A stretch of 64,000 nucleotides of DNA from Ahaetulla prasina. Taxonomy: Eukaryota > Chordata > Lepidosauria > Squamata > Colubridae. The notes under the pieces are model-generated. The model saw only the letters and a program-made list of their open reading frames with translations, searched no databases and was not told the DNA's origin. The DNA lies in contig NC_080539.1 in assembly GCF_028640845.1 (NCBI RefSeq), forward strand, positions 161,386,736 through 161,450,735. Direction: 5' to 3'. A program made the position numbers and the translations under genes. Position 1 is the stretch's first letter. Each line of letters begins with the position of its first letter. Below, piece after piece: positions 11,167 to 22,546 of this stretch.

Positions 11167-11930
11167 TAACGGTCAGATCGCGAAACCCGCAGAGGAAGTG
11201 GAGTGGCTATCTTTTACAAAAAATCACTGAATCGAAAAAAAATATTCAAGTTGCACATAAACTTGCTCTTCCTGAAACTATTGTATGCGACCTGTCCCAT
11301 AACATCACACTTCGATTCTTACTATGCTACAGAGCCCCTGACTATGACATCACACATGTGAACATGTTAACCACACTACTAACATGGGCTACCTCTTGCC
11401 CATATCCTCTCATCTTCCTGGGTGACCTCAATCTACCTCTTATTAACTGGATAACAAACAAATGTACAACTGAACCCATCCATACTACCCTATACAACGC
11501 TGTTACAAACCTAGGTCTTGAACAACTAGTAACTAACAATACAAGACTCAACAACTGCCTTGACCTCATCTTCTGCAACAATGCAAACTCAATTTATGGA
11601 CTACAAATAAAAGAACCCATTTCCAACAGTGACCACAGCACGATAGACTTTTGTCTCAATATACGCCCTTGCAAAAATCATCATAATAATGGTGTCAAAT
11701 GTCAATGTCAAAAAAGCCAACTATGACCTTATAAACACCGACCTCTCATCTCTTGACTGGCAAAATCTGTTCGCAACCTGTATAACTGCTGAAGACTACT
11801 ATAGAGTTTTCCTACTTGAAGTCAATAGAGTCATTAAACTATACATACTACAAACCACCACCAAAATCAGAAAAAACAAATTACCCACATCAATAAAAAA
11901 AGCTTCAATCCAAAAAAGAAAATCCCTCTG
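11167..11930 (+). mobile_element. CR1-group LINE internal fragment (endonuclease region)
   Basis: Homologous along its length to 13711-14475, with few differences. It carries neither the LINE 5' nor 3' end, which is odd because retrotransposed copies normally keep the 3' end. The right edge stops abruptly after 'aatccctctgg', where L1 sequence begins. Deletion accompanying the L1 insertion, or local rearrangement, would explain it. Confidence 0.85.
11358..11726 (+). pseudogene. LINE AP-endonuclease domain fragment
   Basis: The frame reads 'YPLIFLGDLNLPLINW' and ends with 'NSDHSTIDF'. These are the GD(L/F)N and SDH motifs of the apurinic-endonuclease domain that nicks target DNA in CR1-group LINEs. 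Between them lies 'LEQLVTNNTRLNNCLDLIF', also typical. It is only part of the domain, and a frame change follows near 11690. Not functional. Confidence 0.85.
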
Positions 11931-11996
11931 GTGAATGAACTTAAAAACATCAGATTGAATATAGATGGGATATTCCAACTGGTATAATAGTATATT

Positions 11997-12374
11997 ATGC
12001 AGGAAAGTACATCGTTCAATACGGTTGGAAAAGCAAGAGAATTTTATGTTGAGGTATTAAAAGTTGGAAGTCTTCCCCCATTGGAAGCTAGAAGAAGGGA
12101 GGCTGAAGTGAAGGAAAGAGAAGTGAAGCAGGTACAAGAACAGATTGTGATGGAAGAAGATTTATTACAAGTGTTGGAAATACCTACGACGGGTTTAGAT
12201 TCAAAAGAACAAAGGCTGACTAGAGCTGCTGCTAAACGCAAGGAACAAGAGATGAAGGCACAACAACAACTGGCAACTACTACAATGGAAACAGTGGGAG
12301 GAGCAAGGCCTAAAGTAAAATGTGATCTGCGGCTGGTGTTCCAAAAGTTTCCTTTGGCCGATAATGGCAATTAA
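11997..12374 (+). pseudogene. L1 ORF1 C-terminal part (charged, helical)
   Basis: The open frame of 125 codons is rich in Glu, Lys, Gln and Arg ('RRREAEVKEREVKQVQEQ'), suggesting a helical or coiled-coil region. Identity as ORF1 rests on position: its stop overlaps the ORF2 start (ATG at 12364) by 11 bases, the usual L1 arrangement. By sequence alone I do not recognise the RNA-binding domain. Confidence 0.6.
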
Positions 12375-12815
12375 ACTATTATCTTGGAATGTTAATGGCC
12401 TGAATTCACCGCAGAAGAGAAGGAAAGTATTTCATTATTTGAAATAATTTAAAAATGACATTACCTGTTTACAAGAAACACATATTAGATCTTGCTAAAT
12501 GTTGGAGATGCGATTGTGAAGATGCTACTTATTACCATATATGGTGGACTTGTAAAAAGTTAAAGTATTTTGGATTAAAGGCTGGTGGATCATGCAGAAT
12601 ATTTTGAAAAGAAGATTAAGTTTACTCCAGTTCTTTCTACTAGGAATAATTATGGACTATACAGCTATAGAGACTAAATTGATTTTGAACTTAATAACAG
12701 TCGCAAGACTTTTGATTGCTCAGTATTGGAAGAAAGAAGAATTACCTACAATCAAGAATGGACAAAACAAAACAACAAATGGACACTCAAAGTATCAAAT
12801 CTGGCAGAGATGACA
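12364..12815 (+). pseudogene. L1 ORF2 remnant: N-terminus joined to C-terminus
   Basis: Starts 'MAIKLLSWNVNGLNSPQKRR', the hallmark opening of the L1 endonuclease, and reads on to 'ITCLQETHI' after an in-frame stop. It then jumps near 12490 to 'CWRCDCEDATYYHIWWTCKK', the Cys/His motif near the end of L1 ORF2. The whole reverse transcriptase is missing. Confidence 0.88.
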
Positions 12816-13619
12816 AAATCTCCGCTTACTTGAAAGACTATATACTAGAAAATATATTTTAGAATGGAAAATGTGGATTGATTATATTTAAAATAAGTAT
12901 CAGATAAAAAAATATCGAATAGCATATGAGTAAATTTAGGAAATATTTTGTATTAGATATATTTTTGAAGGAGAGGGAATTGAGAGTGTGACTAAGTGTG
13001 GTGTGACTAAAGATTATAATTTAGGAATTATTTTGGATTATGATTGTTAGTTTTGATACCCTGCATTTTGTTCTGGGAAGTCGGGGTGGGGGTGGGGGTA
13101 AGGGGAGGGAATTGGGGGTTTGGTAGAGATGGAGTGATGGTTAATGTACAGGGATTATTGAAGAAATATAATTAATGTAGGGTCGGGTCTGCATAGTTAC
13201 CATTTTAGAACGGTGGGGAGGGAGAAAAGAGAGTAGGAGGTAGGAAAGAGGAGAAGAGGAAGGAAGAGGGATAGTAGAGGAGAAGGAAGGTGTAGGGTGG
13301 AGGAGTGGATGTAGATAAGAGAAGGAGAGGAAGGTTTGGAAAGTAAAAGAAGGTAGAAGAGGAAGAGTGTTAAAAGGGTGGTGGTGACTGGGCAAGCCCG
13401 ACTAATTGTATATAACTGTACATTGGATGAATTATTTGATATGATTGTAAAAATAAAACTTTAACGATACATAACCACCAATTGTACATAAATCACAACC
13501 AACTAACATCCAAAACTAGGTATACCTCTTCTCAACACCATTCTCTACAGATTTTAAATATAAATTGATAATTGCAAGAAGTATTGTAAACAAATTACCT
13601 GAATTTATCCTCCTGTTAA

Positions 13620-14475
13620 ACAGTGGTACATTTGATATTATATTTGTTTGTGAAACATGGCTGAACTCATCCCTCCCTGACTCTATCATTTCAAACAAAT
13701 AATATCAAGTTCATCGATCAGATCGTGAAAACCAAGTGGTGGTGGAGTGGCTATCTTTTACAAAAAATCACTGAATCGAAAAAAATATTCAAGTTGCACA
13801 TAAACTTGCTCTTCCTGAAACTATTGTATGCGACCTGTCCCTTAACATCACACTTCGATTCTTACTATGCTACAGAGCCCCTGACTACGATATCAAACAT
13901 GTGAACATGTTAACCACACTACTAATATGGGCTACCTCTTGCCCATATCCTCTCATCTTCCTGGGTGACCTCAATCTACCTCTTATTAACTGGATAGCAA
14001 ACGAATGTACAACTGAACCTATCCATACTACCCTATAAAACGCTGTTACAAATCTAGGTTTTGAACAACTAGTAAATAACAATACAAGACTCAGCAACTG
14101 CCTTGACCTCATCTTCTGCAACAACACAAACTCAATTTATGGACTACAAATAAAAGAACCCTTTTCCAACAGCGACCACTGCATGATAGACTTTTATCTC
14201 AATATATGCCCTTACAAAAATTGTCATAATAATGGTATTCCAAACTACAATTTCAAAAAAGCCAACTATGACCTTATAAACAACGACCTCTCATCTCTTG
14301 ACTGGCAAAATCTGTTCTCAACCTGTATCACTGCTGAAGACCACTATAGAGTTTTCCTACTTGAAGTCAATAGAATCATTAAACTTAACATACCACAAAC
14401 CACCACCAAAATCAGAAAAAAAACAAATTACCCATATCAATAAAAAAGATTCAATCCAAAAAAAAAAATCCCCCT
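13620..14475 (+). pseudogene. LINE AP-endonuclease domain, broken
   Basis: The start reads 'FDIIFVCETWLNSSLPDSII' (from about 13631), matching the conserved E-T-W-L of CR1-group endonucleases. Later motifs are 'FLGDLNLPLINW' (about 13957) and 'SDHCMIDF' (about 14173). Stops at several points (for example near 13701 and 14036) and a frame change split it. The domain would nick target DNA to prime reverse transcription. Confidence 0.85.
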
Positions 14476-14530
14476 GGAGAAGCAGCAAAAAGGGCTATGT
14501 AGCAAATTTCAAAAACCGACACAGAAATAT

Positions 14531-16011
14531 ATGCAACCAAATAAAAACAACAAGCAAGAAGAAGACCTGCTGCACACAAATTCCAATCGTGCTTTTTATA
14601 ATTTTGTGAACAACAAACTTAAAGACTCGAGATCCATCCCACCACTAAAAGAATCTAACGGCAAAAAATATAATGATGAAACAGTTAAAGCAAACCTCTT
14701 TAACACATTCTTTGGCTCAGTCTTTGTTAACAGTAACGGCTCATATCCGACATTCCCCAATCATACCAACAATGAGTACAACGACCTAACACATATAGAT
14801 TTCACAGAAGATAATGTTGAAAAAGCTCTTCGCAAACTGAAACCATCCCTATCTATTGGACCTGATGGACTATGTGCATACTTCTTAAAAAAGCTTTTCA
14901 CTAATATAGCAGAACCCCTAAGCATAATCTTTGAAAAATCTTTCAGGACCAGCTCCATTCCCAAACTTTGGTCACTAGCCACGGTCATCCCTGTCTTCAA
15001 AAAAGGAGACCCCAGCCTAGTTGAAAATTACAGACCAATCTCTCTATGCTGCGTCACCTGCAAAGTAATGGAATCTATCATCAACCAATCCATCACCCTC
15101 CACCTAGAAACAAACAACCTACTCTCTAATAAACAATTTGTTTTCAGAAAAAAATTATCCTGTAATTTACAACTTCTTCACTGCAAAAACATATGGACTA
15201 CAAATCTTGATCAAGGCAAAGCAATAGATGCTATTTAGATAGACTTCTGTAAAGCTTTTGACTCAGTGGTAAATGATAAACTTCTCTAAAACTAAAATCC
15301 TATGGCATTTCAGGACCCCTCCACAATTGGATATCAGCTTTCCTGTCAAACAGACAAGTGGTCAAAATTGGCAGTGCTCTATCAAATCCTGTTCCTGTCA
15401 ATAGCAGCGTTCCCCAAGGCAGCGTTCTTGGACCAACACTCTTCATATTATACATTAATGATCTCTGTGACCATATTATAAGTAATTGTGTACTCTTTGC
15501 TGACAACGTCAAAACATTTAACACCACCAACAATACAGCTACCCTTCAAAAAGACCTTGACTTTGTGTCAGAATGGTCTAAAACTTGGCAACTCCAAATC
15601 TCAACCAGTAAATGCTCTGTCTTACACATTGGAAAAAAGAATCTAAACACTAAATACAAGCTCGATGGACATTTTCTTACAGATGATCCCCACCCTGTTA
15701 AAGACCTTGGAGTTTTCATATCAAATGATCTAAGTGCCAAAGCCCACTGCAACTACATTGCAAAAAAGGTTTTAAGAATTGTAAACCTAATCTTGCATAG
15801 CTTCTTCTCCAGAAACACTACACTACTAACCAGAGCATATAAAACATTTGCTAGACCAATTCTTGAATACAACTTGCCTGTTTGGAACCCATACCACATT
15901 TCAGACATCAATACAATTGAACCTGTCCAGAAATATTTTACAAGAAGAGTTCTCACTCCTCTGAATACAACAAAATACCTTATGCCACCAGACTTGAAAT
16001 CCTGGGTTTAG
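14531..16011 (+). pseudogene. LINE reverse transcriptase domain, broken
   Basis: Recognisable RT blocks in order: 'LSIGPDGLCAYFLKK' (about 14850), 'VIPVFKKGDPSLVENYRPIS' (about 14980), 'DFCKAFDSV' (about 15242), 'SSVPQGSVLGP' (about 15400) and 'VLFADNVKTF' (about 15490). The catalytic FADD box reads FADN, a change at a metal-binding aspartate. A TAG stop interrupts at 15236-15238, and a frame shift follows near 15287. The C-terminus continues to 'RPILEYNLPVWNPYHISDIN'. Clearly inactive. Confidence 0.92.
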
Positions 16012-16490
16012 AAAACTTAGAACTCCGACGCCTTCGATATGACCTGAGTTAAACTCATAGGATCATCTATTACAATGTCCTTCCTATTGAAGACTACTTC
16101 AGCTTCAATTGGAGCAATACACGAGCACACAATAGATTTAAACTTAATGTGAACCGCTCCAATCTTGAGTGCAGAAAATATGACTTCAGAAACAGAGTTG
16201 TTAATACTTGGAACACACTACCTGACTCTGTGGTCTCTTCCCAAAATCCCCAAAGCTTTAACCAAAAACTGTCTACTATTGCCCTCATCCTATTCCTAAG
16301 AGGTTTGTAAGGGGCGTGCATAAGAGCACAAGCATGCCTACCATTCCTGTTCTATTGTTTCCTTTCATTATATCCAATTAATATAGTTATTACATACTTA
16401 TGCTTATATATATGCTTATATATTGTATAGTTATTTCATGCTTATGCTTATATATACTGTTGTGACAAAATAAACAAATAAAAATAAAAA

Positions 16491-17734
16491 AGTAAATTGA
16501 GAATTTTGTTAAAACACTTCTTTCTTTCCTTCCCAGTCATCTCAAACAATCACCCTCATCCTCATCATCTCCCTCTCTCTCTTTTTCATTTTTACTAGTG
16601 GGTCTATTTTAGGAGCACGGAATGGATTGATTGGCAGGTTACAACATGCCCCCATTGTTGCCTTCTTACAAAAAGCACCATGGAAAGGGGAGGACCAGAC
16701 TGGCCCAGCCATTAGCCACAAACTAAGCAGCTGTAGGAACCTAACTTTGCCCTCCATACAGACAACATTATGCAGTGGAACAATTGGTTTCTCGGTAGCA
16801 GTAAACATAAAGGGAAGGTCACCGATGCTCTAACAAGAGGAGCAAAGACTGGTGGGTAATTGCATTGCCACCATCTGAGCAGCAAACGAAGATCAGCTGG
16901 CAAGAACTGGTTATAAATGCCTGTTAGCAAGACAACATACCTCTTTGTTATGACCTGACAAATTGATCTCTCTTTTCTTCCTCTACTCTCCAGACTCCCT
17001 TTGTCTGTGTTGTATGTTGATCTCTATACAATGCCTAGTTAATGAAAGTGCTCTACAAATAGACATAGGGAGATAAGGAGAGGTTTGGTGACTGGAGTTT
17101 CATCTTTTCATCTTCTAAGAATAACAGGAACTGATGGGCTGAACATTCACAACTGACAAAGTAATAACGCGATGCATCAGATGCTAATCTGGGGTTTGAA
17201 CCTACTGCCACTCACTCTCTGCAGCTAACGATGGGCAAATTTTATTCAGCTTGATTCACAAATCCACGACTAATTTCAAACCCTGTTAGTGAATATTCAT
17301 CTGTTCTGAACATTTTCTCATTCATGCTACTGGCATATACATATGCCTGATTAGTGGCCCTTGGAAATTTTGGACATTGATTCATGAACCAAGCCTAGGT
17401 AGTCTTTTGCACTCCTTCAAAGTGCTTTGACAATTCAGTATGTGTTTCCTGGCACTTACAAGCATACAAACAAAAGATAAAGTAATAACATTACTTGCAA
17501 ATTTTGGGGGAAGCAGGATTGAATGGTGTGATGGCTTTTCTGACATTGACAGTCAATCAAATGACTTTCTATAGATATTTAAATCACTTTATTACTTATC
17601 AGAGCTTTTCTGGGATAGGAATTCACTGATGTTTTAGGCATCAGTCATATTCTTAGCTTCTTTCTTCAGATCAACCACGGTCCTTCTCTAGCCTAGTAGG
17701 TACTCGTAGCTTAAATTCTGTTTTAAATGTTTTA
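16491..17734. other. Single-copy stretch, no gene seen
   Basis: Short overlapping open frames on both strands at 16542-16930 have no known motif. No transposon signature is recognised. Confidence 0.45.
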
Positions 17735-18420
17735 TTTTTTATTTATTTATTTTATTTGTCACAACAATATATATAAGCGTAAGCATGAAATAACTATATG
17801 ATATATAAGCATATATATAAGCATAAGTATAAAAAAAGAAAAACTATATGAATTGGATACAGTCAAAGGGAACATTAGGACAGGAACGGTAGGCACGTTT
17901 GTGCTCTTATGCACACCCCTTATAGACCTCTTAGGAATGGGGTGAGGTCAATAGTAGATAGTCTTTGGTTAAAGCTTTGGGGATTTGGGGAAGAGACCAC
18001 AGAGTCAGGTAGTGCATTCCAGGCATTAACAACTCTTGTTACTGAAGTCATATTTTCTGCAGTTTGGAGATTGGAGCAGTTCACATTAAGTTTAAATCTA
18101 TTGTGTACTCATGTAATGTTGTGATTGAAGCTGAAGTAGTCTTCAACAGGAAGGATATTGTAACAGATTATTCTATGAGTTAAACTCAGGTCATATCGAA
18201 GGCGGCGGAGTTCTAAATTTTCTAAACCCAGTATTTCTAGTCTGGTGATATAAGGTATTTTATTGTATTCAGAGGATTGAAGAACTCTTCTTGTAAAATA
18301 TTTTTGGACTCGCTCAATTGTATTAATGTCCAAAATGAGGTATGGGTTCCAGACAGGCGACTTGTATTCAAGAATTGGTCTAGCAAATGTTTTATATGCT
18401 CTGTTTAGTATGTAGTGTTT

Positions 18421-19236
18421 CTGGAGAAGAAGCTACGCAAGATTAGGTTTACAATTCTTAAAGCCTTTTTTGCAATGTAGTTGCAGTGGGCTTTGGCACT
18501 TAGATCATTTGATATGAAAACTCCAAGGTCTTTAACGGCGTGGGGGTCATCTATAAGGTAATGTCCATCGAACTTGTATTTAGTGTTTAGATTCTTCTTT
18601 CCAATGTGTAGGACAGAGCATCAGCGAAGGGAACACAATTACTTATAATATGGTCACAGAGGTCATTAATGTATAATATGAAGAGTGTAGGTCCCAGAAC
18701 GCCACCTTGGGGACGCCATTATTGACAGGAGCGGGATTTGATAGGGCACTGCCTATTTTGACAACTTTTTGTCTGTTTGACAGGAACGTTGTTATCCAGT
18801 TATGGAGGGGTCCGGAGATGCCATAGAATTTTAGTTTTAGGAGAAGTTTGTCAAGTGCCACTGAGTCAACAGCTTTACAGAAGTCTATGTAAATTGCATC
18901 TATAGCTTTGCCTTGATCAAGATTTGTAGTCCATATGTTTTTGCAGTGAAGAAGTTGTAGATTACAGGATAAGTTTTTTCTGAAACCAAATTGCTTATTG
19001 GAGAGTAGGTTGTTTGTTTCCAGGTGGAGGGTAATGGATTGGTTGATGATTGATTCCATTACTTTGCAGGTGACGCAGCATAAAGAAATTGGTCTGTAAT
19101 TTTCAACTAGGCTGGGGTCTCCTTTTTTGAAGACAGGGATGACCATGGCTAGTGACCAAAGTTTGGGAATGGAGCTGGTTCTGAAAGAGTTTTCAAAGAT
19201 TATGCTTAGGGGTTCTGCTATATTAGTGGAAAGTTT
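18421..19236 (-). repeat. 816-bp tandem duplication, unit 1
   Basis: Matches 19237-20052 at a constant offset of 816 bases. By eye I see only two differences (gc versus at in 'ctacgcaag'/'ctacataag' near the left edge). The LINE is colinear into this unit on the left ('gtagtgtttctgg'). Confidence 0.93.
18643..19146 (-). pseudogene. LINE RT fragment (unit 1)
   Basis: 167-codon antisense frame opening in the 'VIPVFKKGDPSLVENYRPIS' block. It reads on through 'DFCKAVDSV' and then shifts out of frame after 'VNNGVP', just before the expected 'QG(S/G)VLGP' block. Encodes the palm/fingers part of a LINE reverse transcriptase and is inactive. It is predicted to be identical at protein level to the copy at 19459-19962. 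Confidence 0.9.
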
Positions 19237-20052
19237 CTGGAGAAGAAGCTACATAAGATTAGGTTTACAATTCTTAAAGCCTTTTTTGCAATGTAGTTGC
19301 AGTGGGCTTTGGCACTTAGATCATTTGATATGAAAACTCCAAGGTCTTTAACGGCGTGGGGGTCATCTATAAGGTAATGTCCATCGAACTTGTATTTAGT
19401 GTTTAGATTCTTCTTTCCAATGTGTAGGACAGAGCATCAGCGAAGGGAACACAATTACTTATAATATGGTCACAGAGGTCATTAATGTATAATATGAAGA
19501 GTGTAGGTCCCAGAACGCCACCTTGGGGACGCCATTATTGACAGGAGCGGGATTTGATAGGGCACTGCCTATTTTGACAACTTTTTGTCTGTTTGACAGG
19601 AACGTTGTTATCCAGTTATGGAGGGGTCCGGAGATGCCATAGAATTTTAGTTTTAGGAGAAGTTTGTCAAGTGCCACTGAGTCAACAGCTTTACAGAAGT
19701 CTATGTAAATTGCATCTATAGCTTTGCCTTGATCAAGATTTGTAGTCCATATGTTTTTGCAGTGAAGAAGTTGTAGATTACAGGATAAGTTTTTTCTGAA
19801 ACCAAATTGCTTATTGGAGAGTAGGTTGTTTGTTTCCAGGTGGAGGGTAATGGATTGGTTGATGATTGATTCCATTACTTTGCAGGTGACGCAGCATAAA
19901 GAAATTGGTCTGTAATTTTCAACTAGGCTGGGGTCTCCTTTTTTGAAGACAGGGATGACCATGGCTAGTGACCAAAGTTTGGGAATGGAGCTGGTTCTGA
20001 AAGAGTTTTCAAAGATTATGCTTAGGGGTTCTGCTATATTAGTGGAAAGTTT
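19237..20052 (-). repeat. 816-bp tandem duplication, unit 2
   Basis: Second unit, joined to the first at 'gtggaaag|tttctgg'. The outer edges read 'tagtgtttctgg' (left) and 'gtggaaagttttttt' (right), so 'gttt' is shared microhomology at the junction. To the right the LINE is colinear again ('ttaagaagtatgcac'). Confidence 0.93.
19459..19962 (-). pseudogene. LINE RT fragment (unit 2)
   Basis: Same 167-codon frame as at 18643-19146, with the same residues and the same frame shift after 'VNNGVP'. That the defect is shared shows it existed before duplication. Confidence 0.9.
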
Positions 20053-20113
20053 TTTTTAAGAAGTATGCACATAGACCATCAGGTCCAATAGATAGAGATG
20101 GTTTCAGTTTGTG

Positions 20114-20401
20114 AATTTTGTGTAATTGGGACAGATTTATTTCTCTTGACAGTGAGTAAAAACATGCCAGGCCATGTATAAGGCCCAATCTTCTATACCC
20201 ACACTTTGCTGGATTGCCTGCCTTCATTGTGCTGTATCTCACTATACCAACTACCTTCTGCTGGATCAATTTCTGAACTAATTAATATCAAGAATTAATT
20301 AATCACAGTGGGAATCAAGTCCTATTAGAGCAGAGGGAGCCCTGCTAGTTTGCCAACTGACTATGGCAAAACCTCAAGAACTGGTAATAGGAAATCTATA
20401 T
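20114..20401. other. No feature recognised
   Basis: The stretch between a LINE truncation point and a hAT-like element. It may include an old repeat, but I cannot name it. Confidence 0.4.
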
Positions 20402-20793
20402 CGGCAGTCTTTGACTTACAACAGTTCATCTAGTGACTGTTCAAAGTTACAGTAGCACTGAAAAAACGTGACTTATGAATGTTTTTTTACATGACAGTTG
20501 CAGCACTTCCATGGTCACATGATCAAAGTTCAAACCCTTGGCAACTGACTCTTACTTATGACGATCGCCGCATCCCTGGGTCAAGCCATGACCTTTTATG
20601 ACCTTCTGACAAGCGAAATAACTGGGGAAGCCAGTTTCACTTAACAACCGAGTTACCAACTTAATAACAGGAGAGATTCACTTAACAATATGTCAAGAAA
20701 GGTTGTAAAATGGTCAAAGTTTCACTTAACAACTGTTTCACTGAGGAACAGTAATTTTGGGCTCAGTTGTGGTGGTAAATCAAGGACTATCTG
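20402..20793. mobile_element. Degenerate hAT-like element, 'CTTAACAAC' family
   Basis: Left end 'ggcagtctttgacttacaac' and right end 'aatcaaggactatctg' are imperfect inverted repeats of a 'caggtagtcctcgactta' type end. Internally 'cacttaacaac' recurs, with 'gttgtaaaatggtc' and 'atggtcacatgatcaaa'. It encodes nothing and has no clear target duplication. A second copy is at 22438-23220. Confidence 0.75.
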
Positions 20794-21414
20794 TATCATC
20801 TATAGTAGTAAATCAGTCATTATTCTTTAGAGCTACCTCAAGCCTGTGAAAGCAGCAATAGACTATTTTTAAAAACTGTTTAAAGAAGGGCTTATTATTA
20901 ACTTGAGTAAGACCGTTGCTGTATTAATCAGGCAAGAGATGGACTCTTTGCTGGATCACAAGAAGATTCTCCCTGCTGGCCTTTCCTTAGCCCTGCCTTA
21001 AAAGAAGTGCAGAGGGGAATGTTTCAAAATTTCTTGCCATGAACTCTTCAAAATATTCAGGGGAAGCTTAGCAGGGGAATTGTGCTCTAAAGGATCTATC
21101 ATCCTTTCTATTTCCATCCATTCTACGGGAAAAAAAGGAACGAAGCAGCTGCAGGCATTTTCGTGTTTCCCCATTACAGCACAGGAACGAATCTTATTTG
21201 GAAATGAATCTCAGAGCTCAAAGCCCTTGAAGCTTGAATCGCAAACACAAATTGTCTTTACGCCTTCTCTGAATCTGGAGATTGCTTCTTCTGACATTGG
21301 CCTTGATGTCGCATGACCTTTCCTGAGCCTTCCATGAAAAATCTATGTATTTAAATGCCAGGTTCTGCTACTTTGGGAGCCTGTAGTTCAATAGCCAGAT
21401 GTGGCTGGGAACCT
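20794..21414. other. Single-copy stretch, no gene seen
   Basis: A small open frame at 21080-21316 has no recognised domain. No repeat identified. Confidence 0.4.
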
Positions 21415-22404
21415 AATTTTTTTTGTCACACAGTATACAGTATATAAGCATAAGCATGTAATAACTATACAATATATAAGCATATATATAAGTATGAGTA
21501 TGTAATAACTATATTAATTGGATATAACGAAAGGAAACAATAGGACAGGAATGGTAGGCACGTTTGTGCTCTTATGCACGCCCCTTATAGACCTCTTAGG
21601 AAAGGGGTGAGGTCAATAGTAGACAGTTTTTGGTTGAAGCTTTGGGGATTTTGGGAAGAGACCATAGAGTCAGGTAATTTATTCCAAGCATTAACAACTC
21701 TGTTACTGAAGACATATTTTCTGCAATCAAGATTGGAGCGGTTCACATTAAGCTTAAATCTATTGTGTGCTCATGTATTGTTGAAATTGAAGCTGAAATA
21801 GTCTTCGACAGGAAGGACATTGCAATAGATGATTTTATGAGTTAAACTCAGGTCATGTCGAAGGCGGCGTAGTTCTAAATTTTCTAAACCTAGGATTTCA
21901 AGTCTGGTGGCATAAGGTATTTTTTTGTATTCGGAGGAGTGGAGAACTCTTCTTGTAAAATATTTCTGGACACGTTCAATTGTATTGATGTCAGAAATAT
22001 GGTATGGGTTCCAGACAGGGTTGCTGTATTCAAGAATTGGTCTATCAAATGTTTTATATGCTCTGGTTAGTAGTGTAGTGTTTTTGGAGAAGAAGCTACG
22101 CAAGATTAGGTTTACAACTCTTAAAGCCTTTTTTGCGATGTAGTTGCAGTGGGCTTTGGCACTTAGATCATTTGATATGAAAACTCCAAGGTCTTTAACA
22201 GGGTGGGGGCCATCTGTAAGGTAATGTCCATCAAGCTTGTACTTAGTGTTTAGGTTCTTTTTTCCAATATGTAAAACTGAGCATTTGCTGGTTGAGATTT
22301 GGAGTTGCCAAGTTTTAGATTCAGATACAAAGTCAAGGTCTTTTTGAAGGATAGAAGTATTGTTGGTGATGTTAAATAATTTGACATCGTCAGCAAAAAT
22401 TGCT
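21415..22404 (-). mobile_element. CR1-group LINE, 5'-truncated 3' copy
   Basis: The antisense 3' end begins at 'ttttttttgtcacacag' on the left and runs into RT C-terminal coding sequence (22103-21771: 'RPILEYSNPVWNPYHISDIN', 'IERVQKYFTRRVL', 'LENLELRRLRHDLSLTHKI'). It is truncated near 22404 just upstream of the 'FADD' region. Cleaner than the copy at 17.7-20.1 kb. Confidence 0.9.
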
Positions 22405-22546
22405 CAAGGGTCCAGATTATGTAGAAATCTGTATCTGCCTGTACAAGTAGTCCCAGTTCATTTAGTGACTGTTCAAAGTTACAACGGCACTGAAAAAAGG
22501 GACTTTGGACAGTTTTTCATACTTATGACTGCTGCAGTATCCCCAT

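Larger units (their letters stand above)
11935..13465 (+). mobile_element. L1 LINE with large internal deletion
   Basis: Order on the plus strand: end of ORF1 (11997-12374), start of ORF2 (ATG 12364), a junction near 12490 where most of ORF2 is missing, the Cys-rich ORF2 C-terminus (about 12497-12800), then a long 3'UTR with a G-rich tract (13081-13130) and a purine-rich tract (13210-13370), ending 'aaaataaaacttta'. Roughly 3 kb of coding sequence is absent compared with a complete L1. It lies between two fragments of a different LINE family. Confidence 0.85.
13466..16490 (+). mobile_element. Nearly complete CR1-group (L3/Rex1-like) LINE
   Basis: About 3 kb spanning endonuclease, reverse transcriptase and 3'UTR. 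The 3' end reads 'gtgcataagagcac' then AT-rich 'atgcttatatata' repeats, ending 'tgtgacaaaataaacaaataaa'. The true 5' end is not visible; the left edge simply follows the L1 tail. Many stops and shifts mark it as dead. Related copies in this window: 11167-11930, 17735-20113 (minus), 21415-22404 (minus) and, older, 6533-6890 (minus). The exact clade name needs a repeat-library search. Confidence 0.88.
17735..20113 (-). mobile_element. CR1-group LINE, 5'-truncated, with internal duplication
   Basis: Antisense copy of the same LINE family as at 13.5-16.5 kb. The 3' end lies at the left ('tttatttgtcacaacaatata') and 5' truncation falls near 20113, inside the RT 'SIGPDGL' block. It contains an 816-bp tandem duplication (18421-19236 and 19237-20052). 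Both units share a ~120-bp internal deletion near 18620 and 19436 ('gagcat' joined to 'cagcgaagg'), so that deletion predates the duplication. Confidence 0.9.

Noticed and set aside
12044..12370. Minus-strand frame opposite L1 ORF1
   Set aside because: Shadow of the sense L1 frame, which has the expected overlap with the ORF2 start.
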